This document shows, piece after piece, positions 53,538 through 62,486 of a stretch of 64,000 bases of DNA (positions within the stretch are counted from its first letter, which is position 1; every line of letters begins with the position of its first letter). The translations under genes were made by a program, and so were the position numbers. Origin of the DNA: Bacillota bacterium (GTDB taxonomy: Bacteria > Bacillota > Desulfotomaculia > Desulfotomaculales > Ammonificaceae); contig JBFMBK010000003.1 in NCBI GenBank assembly GCA_040755295.1, positions 1-64,000 on the forward strand. Reading direction: 5' to 3'. Below the pieces are notes generated by a model. It saw only the letters and a program-made list of their open reading frames with translations. It was not told the origin of the DNA and did no database searches.

Positions 53538-54563
53538 TTAATCAGGCGCACTTTGCCCTAAAGGCAGGTTCGCGTCCGCGTTTAAGGACAGGGGGGCGAA
53601 ATCGCTCCGCAGGAATTGAAAGTATCCGGCTGCGGCGACCATAGCCGCGTTATCCGTGCAGAGAGAAGGCGGAGGGACGATCAGCCGGATGTTTTGACGG
53701 TCTGTTTGTTCGGAAAAACGCATCCGGAGATACCCGTTGGACGACACCCCACCCGCTAAAAGAAGCGCCCTTGCATTGCGGGTTTTGGCTGCCGCACAGG
53801 CCTTACCGACCAGGACATCAACGACTGCGGCCTGGAAACTGGCGGTTAGGTCCGGCAGGTCAACCGGCGTGCCTTTTTGACGGCTTTGGTTGACATAATT
53901 AACGACGGCGGTTTTGAGACCACTGAAGCTGGTATCGAGGCTACCTTCCTCAAGAATGGCGCGCGGGAAAGGAATAGCGTCCGGTTTCCCATGCAGGGCT
54001 GATTGTTCGATTAAGGGACCGCCGGGATATCCGAGACCGAGATACCGGGCAACCTTATCGAACGTTTCACCGGCGGCGTCGTCTCTAGTCTGTCCTAAAA
54101 GGTTGAAATCGCTATGGCCGGAGGCGTAAACAATGTCGGTATGGCCGCCGGAAACCACAAGGGCTACGAAAGGGAAAGGAACTTCTAGCTCGTTTAAAAA
54201 ATTGGCGTAGATATGGGCCTTCACATGGTTGACCGCGATAAGCGGGATATCGAGCGCAAAGGCAAGGCTTTTTGCCGCCATCAATCCCACCAGAAGCGAA
54301 CCGAGGAGACCGGGGCCGCAGGTTACCGCAACCGCGTCAAGGTCCGGGAAGCCTACGCCGGCATCCGAAAGCGCCGCGGCAATAACCGAATTAAGCGACT
54401 CAATGTGACGCCGCGATGCCACTTCCGGGATCACACCACCGTACCGCGCGTGTATATCGACCTGTGACGCCACAATGTTGGAGATGATGGTCCGTCCGTC
54501 CGCAACGACCGCCGCCGCGGTTTCATCGCAAGAGGTTTCTATACCGAGAATCAATATGCTCAA
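53538..54563 (-). CDS. tsaD: tRNA t6A synthesis protein TsaD
   Basis: This protein of about 341 residues transfers the threonylcarbamoyl group to A37 of ANN-decoding tRNAs. Diagnostic segments are LGIETSCDETAAAVVADG at the start, IPEVASRRHIESLN, and the metal-binding His pair in LIAVNHVKAHIYANF (HxxxH). ALVVSGGHTDIVYA, YLGLGYPGGPLIEQ and LLLAGGVSSNGYLRMR also fit. The start is taken as TTG 54563 after AGGGAGCGACATACT, shorter than the longest frame. TsaB and TsaE genes lie two and three genes upstream, giving the complete bacterial TsaBDE complex in one run; TsaC is elsewhere. Confidence 0.95.
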   Translation of the reverse strand: MSILILGIETSCDETAAAVVADGRTIISNIVASQVDIHARYGGVIPEVASRRHIESLNSVIAAALSDAGVGFPDLDAVAVTCGPGLLGSLLVGLMAAKSLAFALDIPLIAVNHVKAHIYANFLNELEVPFPFVALVVSGGHTDIVYASGHSDFNLLGQTRDDAAGETFDKVARYLGLGYPGGPLIEQSALHGKPDAIPFPRAILEEGSLDTSFSGLKTAVVNYVNQSRQKGTPVDLPDLTASFQAAVVDVLVGKACAAAKTRNARALLLAGGVSSNGYLRMRFSEQTDRQNIRLIVPPPSLCTDNAAMVAAAGYFQFLRSDFAPLSLNADANLPLGQSAPD

Positions 54564-54584
54564 AGTATGTCGCTCCCTGTACTG

Positions 54585-54775
54585 GTTCAAAGTTCAAAGT
54601 TCAAGATTAACGAATAGACCTTTTAGGTCTAAGTTGGTGGGCACAGCCCATCCTACAACTTTGCATTCCGACTTCCGACCTCCGACTTCTGAAAAGGTGG
54701 GTACAGCCTACTCTACAATTAACGCACTGACAAATAAAATCTGTGTCTATCCGTGTCCATCTGTGGTTCTATCCG
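54585..54775. repeat. Mosaic of intergenic repeat families
   Basis: The stretch combines TTCAAAGTTCAAAGTTCAA, two copies of a GGTGGGCACAGCCCATCCTA-like unit (54632-54657 and 54694-54718), GACTTCCGACCTCCGACTTC, and CTGTGTCTATCCGTGTCCAT with CTGTGG. The last unit supplies the final codons of rimI. Confidence 0.65.
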
Positions 54776-55244
54776 CGCGTGACGGTAACTCCGGGAATTC
54801 CGTAAGATTATCAAGCCACATTATAATCGCATCCTCGTTATTATCCTGGTAGTAATGCTTACGGACTCCCCTTTGAACAAAACCAAGCTCTTCATAAAGT
54901 TTCCGGGCCGGCGAATTGGAGGGACGGACTTCTAGCGTCATCTGCTTTAAGCCGCGTCCGGAGGCACGCCTAATCAATTCCTGAAGGATTCTCCTGCCGA
55001 TTCCCTTATTGCGATGAAGAGGATGGACGGCGATGTTCGTGACATGCGCCTCATCGAGGACCAGCCACATCCCGCCGTAACCAACCAGGAAGTTGTCGTG
55101 TAACGCTACAACATAGTCCGCAAGCTGATTCAGGACTACTTCAAAGAGGAAGGTTTCCCTGCTCCAGGGTTGGGGGAAAGAAACCTTTTCAATATGGAGG
55201 ATTTGGTCGATGTGCTCCGGTTCCATCCGGACGATTTCAACCAT
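54747..55244 (-). CDS. rimI: Ribosomal protein S18-alanine N-acetyltransferase RimI
   Basis: This GNAT acetyltransferase has about 165 residues (MVEIVRMEPEHIDQILHIEK). The acetyl-CoA site is in VTNIAVHPLHRNKGIGRRIL near residue 75. EVRPSNSPARKLYEELGF followed by VQRGVRKHYYQDNNEDAIIM is the RimI-type ending. The start 55244 (or GTG 55247) lies behind TGGAGGATCG. It overlaps tsaB, the common tsaE-tsaB-rimI-tsaD order of bacteria. The last residues, ADRTTDGHG, come from an intergenic repeat unit and are probably not part of the ancestral protein. Confidence 0.92.
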   Translation of the reverse strand: MVEIVRMEPEHIDQILHIEKVSFPQPWSRETFLFEVVLNQLADYVVALHDNFLVGYGGMWLVLDEAHVTNIAVHPLHRNKGIGRRILQELIRRASGRGLKQMTLEVRPSNSPARKLYEELGFVQRGVRKHYYQDNNEDAIIMWLDNLTEFPELPSRADRTTDGHG

Positions 55245-55932
55245 CACGGTACGATCCTCCAGTGATTGCCGGTGGGCGAAAGTATTCGGGAAGTAATTCG
55301 GAGTAGCCTGAACCACCGGCGGAGGTGAGTTTTATCAGTCCCAAACCGGCTATTACCGTGCCTTGAGGGTGTGCTGTTTCCGGAGCAAACAACGACCTGC
55401 TTCCAAGCGTATCCTCAAAGGTCTTTCGGAAGGTATGGGCGCCTTCGCCGGTAAGGATCACCTTCTGGAAGGATTGAAGCCTGTGGGCGGCATCCGCCGG
55501 TGCGGCCGCAAAGGCCGGCACGACCGCAGACGGCACTTCGCCGGCGGCCTGGTATACGCCGGCGTAAACCTCGTCGCGGCGCGAGACGATTAAGGCGCAA
55601 ACAGGTATTCCCCCTGTAAGAAGGGGCGCTGCCAGGGCCAGCAGCGTTGAAATTCCGACTACCGGAAGGTCTAGGACCTGGGCGAGTGTTCGAGCGGTGA
55701 CCACCCCAAGCCGGATGCCGGTGAAGGAACCGGGCCCATTGGAAACGGCGATGCCGTCTAAGTCCTTTAAAGTCAATGCAGCATCGGCCAAAACATTTTT
55801 GATGAAGGGTATTAGACGCACCGAATGCAGCTTCTTCCCGGAAACGGAGCGCTCTGCAACGAATTTATTGTCCATGACTATACCGACGCTTAAGACGTCG
55901 GTAGCGGTTTCAATCCCCAGCATGCAGGGCAC
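55237..55932 (-). CDS. tsaB: tRNA t6A synthesis protein TsaB
   Basis: This 231-residue TsaD paralogue lacks catalytic function and acts as its dimer partner. LGIETATDVLSVGIVMDNKF at the start, SGKKLHSVRLIPFIKNVL, and the conserved VSNGPGSFTGIRLGVVTART are diagnostic. The start is GTG 55932, nine bases after GTGGAGGA; it overlaps the end of tsaE by 23 bases. The C-terminus, YSELLPEYFRPPA, is typical of the family. Confidence 0.94.
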   Translation of the reverse strand: MPCMLGIETATDVLSVGIVMDNKFVAERSVSGKKLHSVRLIPFIKNVLADAALTLKDLDGIAVSNGPGSFTGIRLGVVTARTLAQVLDLPVVGISTLLALAAPLLTGGIPVCALIVSRRDEVYAGVYQAAGEVPSAVVPAFAAAPADAAHRLQSFQKVILTGEGAHTFRKTFEDTLGSRSLFAPETAHPQGTVIAGLGLIKLTSAGGSGYSELLPEYFRPPAITGGSYRDG

Positions 55933-56395
55933 GTATTAATTCCTCCACGGCAGCTCGAGCGACCGGTCCGTAACCACGAAAGAGGATAATCCTTGCGTTT
56001 TCTTTTCCCGGTATCTCAGAAAGCTCAACCTCGATACGGTCCTCAGGTAAAGCTTCGGCGACACGCTCGGCCCATTCTATGACGCAGACACCCGGTCCGA
56101 AGAAGTACTCCTCTCCGCCGAGATCGGTTAATTCTTCCGGACTTCTGAGGCGGTAAGCGTCAAAATGGTAAAGGGGTAAACGACCTCGGTACTCTTTAAT
56201 CAATACAAAGGTGGGGCTGGTTACCTGTTCTGCGACTTCCAGCCCCCGGGCAACGCCCTGGGTGAAACACGTTTTTCCCGCTCCGAGGTTTCCCAGTAAC
56301 GCCACAACACCCGCGGGTTTAAGCAACCTCCCGAGAAGTTCTCCCAAAGCGCGCGTGAATTCGGGGGAACCACTTTCTATTTTAAAATCGAACAT
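55910..56395 (-). CDS. tsaE: tRNA t6A synthesis ATPase TsaE
   Basis: This 161-residue ATPase drives the TsaBDE cycle. Walker A is VALLGNLGAGKTCFTQGVAR near residue 33. The switch TSPTFVLIKEYRGRLPLYHF followed by DAYRL, and the segment VCVIEWAERVAEALPEDRIE, identify TsaE. It overlaps tsaB and follows thiL by about 60 bases on the same strand. Confidence 0.95.
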   Translation of the reverse strand: MFDFKIESGSPEFTRALGELLGRLLKPAGVVALLGNLGAGKTCFTQGVARGLEVAEQVTSPTFVLIKEYRGRLPLYHFDAYRLRSPEELTDLGGEEYFFGPGVCVIEWAERVAEALPEDRIEVELSEIPGKENARIILFRGYGPVARAAVEELIRALHAGD

Positions 56396-56458
56396 CTATA
56401 ATACAATCCTTTTAATCCTCCGCCCCCGAATAATATACATTACCTTTTTCGGCAAATC

Positions 56459-57460
56459 TTAACCGCCGCTGAAATGCTCATACCCCATCTTCTCGAATTC
56501 CGATTCAACGCCATCGGGTGTAATAAGCCTTACACCGGCTCCTGCGGAAACCTTTCCCACAGGACGGCAGGCGGCGCCTGCTTCCGAAAGAGCAGCAAAA
56601 ACATCGCCCATGGCCCCCGGGGCGGTTGTGAAAAGAAGCTCATAGTCCTCGCCGCCGTACAGCGCCCATTCGATGGGTTCCGTTCCGGTACGGCGCCCCA
56701 GGAACTCCGTGGCAGGATCAACCGGAACCGCGGCTTTAAAGATGTCGCAACGGACACCGCTCTCACGGGCGATGTGCTTGACGTCGGAGGCGAGACCGTC
56801 GCTGATGTCAATCAAAGAATGCACCTGGCTGATCGATGCCAAAATCAAACCTGCTTCGACTCTCGGCTTGGGACGGCGGTGCTTTCCGATAAGAAAATTC
56901 CGCAGTGGTTCCGGACATTCGACATCATTGTTTTCCAGCAGGTAAAGTCCTGCGGCGGCTCCTCCCAAAGAACCCGTCAGGCATATTATATCCCCGGGCT
57001 GCGCGCCGTTCCTGTAGCGCGTACGGCCCGGCAAAGCTTCTCCAAGCAAAGCGACGTTTATCAAAAGGACCGGTGAGCTGATGGTATCGCCGCCCACAAG
57101 AGATACGCCGAACTCTTGAGCTGCCTCCTTCATCCCCCGGTAAAGGAGAAGGGTGTCTTCTACGAAGAAATCGTCCGGAAGACCGATCGTCACAACCGCG
57201 TAAACCGGTGTGCCGCCCATAGCAGCGATATCGCTGACGCTCACCGCCAGGGCTTTATACCCTATGTCTTCGGGAGGACATTGTCCAAGGCGGAAGTGAA
57301 CACCTTCGACCAGGCCGTCGGTAGTAAACAGCAGCCAGCGCTCACCGAAATCCAGGACCGCGGCATCGTCGCCGATTCCCTTAACGACACCGGTTCCGTA
57401 ACCGATGTTCGCTGAAAGACGCTCGATTAATCCGAATTCGCCGATTTCCGATAACTTCAT
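56459..57460 (-). CDS. thiL: Thiamine-monophosphate kinase
   Basis: This 333-residue kinase phosphorylates thiamine phosphate to thiamine diphosphate, the last biosynthetic step. Typical segments are LSEIGEFGLIERLSANIGYG, GIGDDAAVLDFGERWLLFTT near residue 25, DIAAMGGTPVYAVVTIGLP, and LVGGDTISSPVLLINVALLG. Also present are LIDISDGLASDVKHIARESG and YGGEDYELLFTT. It follows thiC in the thi operon, about 100 bases downstream, and ends before tsaE. Confidence 0.95.
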   Translation of the reverse strand: MKLSEIGEFGLIERLSANIGYGTGVVKGIGDDAAVLDFGERWLLFTTDGLVEGVHFRLGQCPPEDIGYKALAVSVSDIAAMGGTPVYAVVTIGLPDDFFVEDTLLLYRGMKEAAQEFGVSLVGGDTISSPVLLINVALLGEALPGRTRYRNGAQPGDIICLTGSLGGAAAGLYLLENNDVECPEPLRNFLIGKHRRPKPRVEAGLILASISQVHSLIDISDGLASDVKHIARESGVRCDIFKAAVPVDPATEFLGRRTGTEPIEWALYGGEDYELLFTTAPGAMGDVFAALSEAGAACRPVGKVSAGAGVRLITPDGVESEFEKMGYEHFSGG

Positions 57461-57558
57461 ATTTGGTTATTAGACCTCCCGAAAAAGATAAGGAAATCAT
57501 CCGAAGTTGATTTCTGCGAATGTCCTGTATGCGAATCTCCCGCCTCTGGACTCCCAAT

Positions 57559-58860
57559 TCAGCAGCCGGTCTTCTTAACGCCGAGAAAGTCGGCCACCAA
57601 ACGCATGGCGCAGAATTCACCACACATCGTACACTCCTTGATATCGACGGGGTTGCGCTCCTTTCGAAGCAGGCGCGCCTTTTCGGGGTCGATGGCCAGT
57701 GATAGTTGACCGTCCCAATCGAGGTTCTTACGCGCACGCGACATCGCCAGATCCCATTCCCAGGCGCCCGGAACGCCTTTAACGATATCCGCCGCATGAC
57801 CTGCTATACGGGTGGCGATGACGCCTTCTTTAACATCCTCGGCGGTGGGCAACCCGAGATGTTCCGCCGGGGTCACGTAGCACAGGAAATCGGCTCCCGC
57901 CATCGCTGCCAGAGCGCCGCCGATAGCGGAAGTGATATGGTCGTAACCCGGCGCTACATCGGTAACCAGCGGTCCCAGAACGTAAAACGGCGCTTCACGG
58001 CAGAGGGACTTTTGGAGAACGATGTTCGCCGCAATCTGATTCAAAGGAACGTGTCCGGGACCTTCCACCATGACCTGCACACCGCGTTCCCTCGCCCGGT
58101 CCACCAGTTCGCCCAGTATAATCAGTTCTTCAACCTGGGCCCTGTCGGTCGCGTCAGCAAGACAGCCTGGCCTTAATCCGTCTCCAAGGCTCAAGGTAAC
58201 GTCGAATTCCAGGCAGATGTCCAAAAGACGTTCGAAATCGGTGTACAGAGGATTTTCCAGATTGTTATGAAGCATCCATCCTGTAATAAAACTTCCGCCG
58301 CGGCTGACGATGTCAGTCACACGTCCCTGCGATTGAAGACGCCGCACGCTGTGCAGGGTAACACCGCAGTGTACCGTGATGAAATCCACGCCGTCCATCG
58401 CCTGCCGGTATATAACATCAAAAAGCTGTTGCGGATCAAGCTCGACGATACTGTTATTGCGTTTCTGCGCTTCCACCGCTGCCTGGTAAATGGGCACCGT
58501 ACCCACAGGTACCGGGCACTCGGATATGGTTTGCCGGCGGAGTGCGTCGAGGTCTCCGCCGGTGCTGAGATCCATTACCGCATCCGTGCCCGCGGACAAC
58601 GCCGTCCGCAGTTTTACGAGCTCCCGTCCGATGTCGGGAAACTGCGTCGACGTACCGATATTGGCGTTTACTTTCGTTTTCAACCCCTTGCCGATACCAT
58701 GCGGTTTGAGGGTATGATGGTTTCTATTTGCCGGTATCACTATCGTTCCCGCAGCTAACCCTGCACGGATAAAATCCGGGGATAAACCTTCCCGGGCCGC
58801 CACACCGGCCATTTCCGGTGTTATAATACCCTTTTTTGCTTCCTGCAACTGAGTCAACAC
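57559..58860 (-). CDS. thiC: Phosphomethylpyrimidine synthase ThiC
   Basis: This 433-residue radical SAM enzyme converts aminoimidazole ribotide to HMP-P, the pyrimidine half of thiamine. Characteristic stretches are [14 protein letters not shown] (read as [17 protein letters not shown]), [39 protein letters not shown] and [16 protein letters not shown]. The C-terminal cluster motif [16 protein letters not shown] has the ThiC-type CxxCxxxxC order. The GTG start overlaps the thiD2E stop (GTGTTGA), indicating translational coupling. It lies under the TPP riboswitch. Confidence 0.96.
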   Translation of the reverse strand: MLTQLQEAKKGIITPEMAGVAAREGLSPDFIRAGLAAGTIVIPANRNHHTLKPHGIGKGLKTKVNANIGTSTQFPDIGRELVKLRTALSAGTDAVMDLSTGGDLDALRRQTISECPVPVGTVPIYQAAVEAQKRNNSIVELDPQQLFDVIYRQAMDGVDFITVHCGVTLHSVRRLQSQGRVTDIVSRGGSFITGWMLHNNLENPLYTDFERLLDICLEFDVTLSLGDGLRPGCLADATDRAQVEELIILGELVDRARERGVQVMVEGPGHVPLNQIAANIVLQKSLCREAPFYVLGPLVTDVAPGYDHITSAIGGALAAMAGADFLCYVTPAEHLGLPTAEDVKEGVIATRIAGHAADIVKGVPGAWEWDLAMSRARKNLDWDGQLSLAIDPEKARLLRKERNPVDIKECTMCGEFCAMRLVADFLGVKKTGC

Positions 58861-59897
58861 GACCCCCCCAATAAACTAAGTAGAAGCCTTACTCTTGCCG
58901 CAACCTCCGGCGATCCCGCAACGGCGTTTATCACAGCAACACGTTTTGCTCCGGCGGCTGTAACCTCGCCGATGTTGTCAGGCGTAATACCGCCGATGGC
59001 GACCACCGGCAAACGGACTGTCCGTAATACATCGCGCAGTATTTTCGTGCCGAGAGGCTGCAGATCGGGTTTTGTAGATGTCGCGAAAACAGGGCCGAAG
59101 CCGATGTAATCGGCACCGTCTTTTTCGGCGGCAGCGGCTTCGGCAACCGAATGCGCTGAAACGCCTATGATCGCACTCTCTCCGAGCAGCTTACGGGCGA
59201 AAATTACCGGGAGGTCGTTCTGGCCGAGGTGTACCCCGTCGGCGCCGACCGCAGCGGCAATATCCACCCGGTCGTTAATAATCAGCGGTATGCCGGCGTC
59301 CCGGGTCAGCTCGCGCAGCACCTGAGCCTCTGCCAGGAACGCCTTCGACGACAGGTTCTTCTCCCTTAACTGAACAATTCCCGCCCCGCCCAATATTGCA
59401 TCACGAGTAACGTCGACAACGGCTTTTGAAACGGTATGCTCCAATCCAACGATCACATAGAGAAGCGGTTTGTGGAGTAAAGAGTTCCTCCAAACGCTTC
59501 GCGATTTCTTGGAAATATCCTGTTCGAGCTGGTATGCGGTATACCGCAGTCGCTTAAAATCTTCTACCGAATCGAAGCACAGGTTTCTCGCCGTCTCTTC
59601 CAGCACACGGGCCGCTTCCTGAACCCTCCGTGCGTTGGCGATAACGACAGAAACAAGTCCCCTGTGGTGCGGGGCGGGGTATTCACTGCCAAAATCCCTC
59701 GAGACGCTTCTTGCCTCGATAATTTGACCGTAGTCGATGCCCGGCGGAGTCCTAAGCACATGTCTGGCGTTTCTTGCGCGTTCGGCAAGATCCGCGTCCT
59801 CAAGGACAAAACGCGCGATATCTTCAAGTACTCGTAAACCTTCGCGCGCCCGGTTAAGGTTTGCGTCAAAAACGCGGTTTAATACATCTGCTCGCAT
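58854..59897 (-). CDS. thiE: ThiD2-ThiE fusion, thiamine phosphate synthase
   Basis: The likely start ATG 59897 ([20 protein letters not shown]) gives 347 residues. The N-terminal 130 residues ([59 protein letters not shown]) are a ThiD2 domain, an alternative HMP-phosphate kinase. The C-terminal 210 residues are Thi[61 protein letters not shown], and [20 protein letters not shown]. The protein phosphorylates HMP-P and joins it to the thiazole phosphate. It is the first gene after the TPP riboswitch, with a MITE in the leader between them. Confidence 0.92.
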   Translation of the reverse strand: MRADVLNRVFDANLNRAREGLRVLEDIARFVLEDADLAERARNARHVLRTPPGIDYGQIIEARSVSRDFGSEYPAPHHRGLVSVVIANARRVQEAARVLEETARNLCFDSVEDFKRLRYTAYQLEQDISKKSRSVWRNSLLHKPLLYVIVGLEHTVSKAVVDVTRDAILGGAGIVQLREKNLSSKAFLAEAQVLRELTRDAGIPLIINDRVDIAAAVGADGVHLGQNDLPVIFARKLLGESAIIGVSAHSVAEAAAAEKDGADYIGFGPVFATSTKPDLQPLGTKILRDVLRTVRLPVVAIGGITPDNIGEVTAAGAKRVAVINAVAGSPEVAARVRLLLSLLGGSC

Positions 59898-59993
59898 ACG
59901 CCTGCACCCGAATCCCTTTACGATTATTATAGCCCTTACATTTTCTCTGAGACAGGTTAAATTTACGAAGTTCACTGAATACTTAAGGAAAAA

Positions 59994-60173
59994 CGTAACT
60001 ATTCACCCTGTTGCGTTACACTGACGGAACGCGGTGAGAGGCAAGCAGAGCGCGAAGGACGACGCCGGACGGAGCAGAGCGTACTTAAAACGTACGTGAG
60101 CATCCGGCCGGTGGCGCCGACAAAGCTATGCGCAGCCTATCGCCGCGCCCAATGGGGTGGCTGAATAGTTACG
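59994..60173. mobile_element. 180-bp MITE with 12-bp inverted repeats and 6-bp target duplication
   Basis: CGTAACTATTCA at 59994-60005 is perfectly inverted as TGAATAGTTACG at 60162-60173. The element is flanked by GAAAAA at 59988-59993 and again at 60174-60179, a direct repeat fitting a 6-base target duplication. It has no coding capacity. The interior folds as CGGA/TCCG, GC/GC and CGTAC/GTACG hairpins around TTAAAA. It lies between the thi riboswitch terminator and thiD2E. Homologous partial copies are at 19951-19995, 22432-22564 and 63017-63044. Confidence 0.8.
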
Positions 60174-60200
60174 GAAAAACAAATACCCCTCGGAAGGGGT
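60174..60200 (-). terminator. Riboswitch-controlled terminator
   Basis: On the minus strand ACCCCT-TCCG-AGGGGT (60200-60185) is followed by ATTTGTTTTTC. It sits about 14 bases after the TPP aptamer and is the probable expression platform for transcription attenuation. The MITE target site lies in its T-tract. Confidence 0.75.
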
Positions 60201-60213
60201 GTTATTTCTTTTT

Positions 60214-60384
60214 CCCATTCCCTCCGCTGGCATTATCCAGTTCAGGTTCATAAGGGTAAACCGACATCCGGTCTGCAAAAAGCGAGACGGGGAGTGTCGA
60301 AGTTTTCTCAGCTCAGCACTAGGACACCGTAGTTAAGAAAAAATCCGAACCTACGTTGAATTGAGCGCTGAGCACCCCTATGGG
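60214..60384 (-). promoter_or_regulatory. TPP riboswitch (THI element)
   Basis: Read on the minus strand, the conserved pieces occur in order: CCCAT-AGGGGTGC, then GCTGAGCTGAGA, then ACCCTTATGAACCTGAACTGG, then ATAATGCCAGCGGAGGGA, closing with ATGGG, which pairs with the initial CCCAT as P1. P3 is extended by roughly 45 bases and there is a further insertion after CTGAGA, so the aptamer is long (about 171 bases). Binding of thiamine diphosphate should favour the terminator just downstream and shut off thiD2E-thiC-thiL. Confidence 0.95.
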
Positions 60385-60436
60385 CAAATAAGTTCACTAT
60401 ATAACATTTCACATGATTCCCGGCCGGCCATTGCGG

Positions 60437-60856
60437 CTAAGCCATCGCTGAGAATTCCTTTTCGTCCGGGGAAGGGGCGGGGTCCTTCTTTTTCAATACT
60501 CCTTGCAGTATTGCCTTTACTGCCGCCATATCAAAAGGCTTTCCCAGGAAACCAACCGCACCTTCTTTGAAGGCCCTGGTTATGAAGTCAACCTCAGGGC
60601 AGGCGGTCATCATGACAACTTCCACCTCGGGGGTAAGCTGCCTTATTTCCTTTAAGGCGCCAAAACCGTCGAGAACCGGCATCTTAACGTCTAAAAAAAC
60701 AAGATCCGGTTTGGAGGCAAAGGCTATCTTAATCGCTTCACGCCCATTTTTGGCCTGATTGGTAGAATGCCCTTCCGTTAAAAAAAACATCTCCAAGATT
60801 TCACGTATTTCCGACTGGTCATCGACGATTAAAATATTCAACGCTTTTCCCGACAT
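60437..60856 (-). CDS. Spo0F-like single-domain response regulator
   Basis: The start ATG 60856 (MSGKALNILIVDDQSEIREI) follows TCGGAGAATGATGAT, giving 139 residues. It is a receiver domain only: acidic pair in ILIVDDQSE, phospho-Asp in PDLVFLDVKMPVLDGFGALK near residue 57, Thr in VVMMTACPEVDFITRAF, and Lys in VGFLGKPFDMAAVKAIL. The last 15 residues are a charged tail with no output domain. MTACPEVDFITRAFKEGA and the GKPFD region resemble Spo0F, the phosphorelay intermediate of sporulation, more than a CheY. The partner kinase is not in the window. Confidence 0.85.
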   Translation of the reverse strand: MSGKALNILIVDDQSEIREILEMFFLTEGHSTNQAKNGREAIKIAFASKPDLVFLDVKMPVLDGFGALKEIRQLTPEVEVVMMTACPEVDFITRAFKEGAVGFLGKPFDMAAVKAILQGVLKKKDPAPSPDEKEFSAMA

Positions 60857-60878
60857 ATCATCATTCTCCGACAAAACA

Positions 60879-60922
60879 TGACAACTTATCGAACTATTAG
60901 AAATTACGTTAAAAGTTGTCAA
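60879..60922 (-). promoter_or_regulatory. Promoter with flanking 9-bp inverted repeat
   Basis: On the minus strand TTGACA (60922-60917) and TAATAG (60899-60894), spacer 17, form a sigma-A promoter for the response regulator. TGACAACTT at 60879-60887 and AAGTTGTCA at 60913-60921 form a perfect 9-bp inverted repeat bracketing the -10, a possible operator or RNA stem. Confidence 0.55.
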
Positions 60923-61093
60923 TAAAGTTAACTATTTTATTTCTATTAAAGGCATTGAAATCCTGCCGCTTATAAATAAATTTTAAGAGGTATATAATGG
61001 TACATTATAGTAAATAGAAAAATACCACCTGTTATTAAAATATATCTTAGAAATCGGTTGCCTGAATAAAAAGTTGGCTGGCGATGACTTTTG

Positions 61094-61816
61094 TCAGGTC
61101 GTAGAATTCGAACGTTTTAGTGAACAACTATCTACCAAAGCGGCAAATATATTGCGGAAAATAGAATCTTTTTCCCACATGAGTTCAGGATGGCACTGCA
61201 CGCCGACAGCAAAAGGCAGACTGCCGGATTCAATCCCTTCCACGACTCCGTCCGGCGACCGCGCGGTGCATTTGAATCCCTCGGCTAACCGATTTATGGA
61301 CTGGTGGTGAAAGGAATTGACCCTTATCTCCAGCCTGCCGAAAATCACGCCAAGTTTCGACCCAGGTTGGATTCGCACGGTATGTGTAGGGTACCAGCGC
61401 GGCGCATCCTGATCATGCTTCAGCGGTTGGGTTGCTCCCTGGGAAAGGTCCTGATGGATACTGCCGCCCGCCGCCACATTTAGTAATTGCATTCCCCTGC
61501 AGACCCCCAGGACCGGAAGCCGCCTGAGAACAGCGGTCCGGGCCAGCGTCAATTCAAAAACATCACGCCGTGGGCTGATTTGCCCGGTGCAGGGGAGGGG
61601 TTCTTCACCAAAATGAAAAGGATCAAGGTCTCCGCCGCCCGACAGTAATAAACCGTCAATACTGTCGAAAACCGCGTCCGCCGCATCCGGATGGAGCGGC
61701 GGGATTACAAGCGGCAGCCCTCCGACAGCCGATACCGCATCAACGTAAAATCGGCTCAGGAATAACCGCTCTTCGTCTTCATTATAAGCGGCGGTAATCC
61801 CTATGATCGGTATCAA
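61094..61816 (-). CDS. Class I glutamine amidotransferase, PuuD-like
   Basis: The start is TTG 61816 (LIPIIGITAAYNEDEERLF) six to seven bases after CCGGAGGTG; the longer frame upstream reads into a repeat. The 240-residue protein is of the gamma-glutamyl-GABA hydrolase (peptidase C26) family. Evidence is LLLSGGGDLDPFHFGEEPLP, the nucleophile in VLGVCRGMQLLNVAAGGSIH, VNSFHHQSINRLAEGF, and the catalytic His/Glu in PFAVGVQCHPELMW. It probably hydrolyses a gamma-glutamyl amide. The substrate is unknown; there are no polyamine genes nearby. Confidence 0.9.
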   Translation of the reverse strand: MIPIIGITAAYNEDEERLFLSRFYVDAVSAVGGLPLVIPPLHPDAADAVFDSIDGLLLSGGGDLDPFHFGEEPLPCTGQISPRRDVFELTLARTAVLRRLPVLGVCRGMQLLNVAAGGSIHQDLSQGATQPLKHDQDAPRWYPTHTVRIQPGSKLGVIFGRLEIRVNSFHHQSINRLAEGFKCTARSPDGVVEGIESGSLPFAVGVQCHPELMWEKDSIFRNIFAALVDSCSLKRSNSTT

Positions 61817-62486
61817 AGGAACACCTCCGGAGATTCTGAATGCGGAATGCAGATAAGGAAACAATATTAACCACAGAGACACTGAGAACACAGAGAAAGC
61901 GAAATGCTTCTATAATTCTTTTATATCTATTCAGGGTCAAAAAGCATCCAGCACTCAACTCGGTCATATTATGACAAAGTCTCCTTCTTGAAGGTAAGGA
62001 TAGAGCCAACCGATATCCTGCCGAACACCGGATTGATGCTGAATACTATTCAGTAGTCAGAACAAAGAAACTAAGATAGTCTTAGTAGATAGTCTATCAT
62101 CTACTAACAAGTATCAGGTTTTTCATTCTCGGAAAGGCAGGTCTGGTTTCGTATAATCCGTCTTTTATCGTTAGTATCCAGAGGAGAAAATCGGCTAATA
62201 GTAACAATAATTCCGTATAATGACTCACTGAGTGCTGGATGAATTAGGGACCTAAAACTCGTGCCTGAATAGTTACCATTTTTGTTATCTGGTCTTGATA
62301 TTTCTGTTTTCTGTTAACTCCGTGCCTCCGTGATGACCCGGCACGCAACTTGCTGATCCTATGACGCGGCGTTCTAAGTCGCATTGCGTAACGATGTAAA
62401 GCAGTTTTAACGTACAGTTGAGTGCTGGTGGGTCCGGCTTGTCTGGGTCAGTGACAGGACAAACAGCCGAACCTTAATTGGGGAAG
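61817..62486. other. Long intergenic region built largely of repeats
   Basis: No gene is seen. It contains a CACAGAG-type repeat (61860-61893, AACCACAGAGACACTGAGAA), and a lone TGAATAGTTAC at 62266-62276 identical to the MITE terminus. It also contains a CCGTGCCTCCGTG unit near 62320 and several AGTGCTGG motifs. It could hold the leader of an unseen gene, but no riboswitch or T-box was recognised. Confidence 0.5.

Noticed and set aside
53414-53644. Possible small membrane (immunity-like) peptide after the RiPP ATPase, containing HFEWWLFGINIFLIGIFFGC
   Set aside because: The binding site is weak and the second half is antisense to tsaD; a truncated remnant is possible but unsupported.
61900-62480. 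T-box or amino-acid leader for ilvN
   Set aside because: The region lies downstream of ilvN on its strand, and no T-box sequence or antiterminator was recognised.
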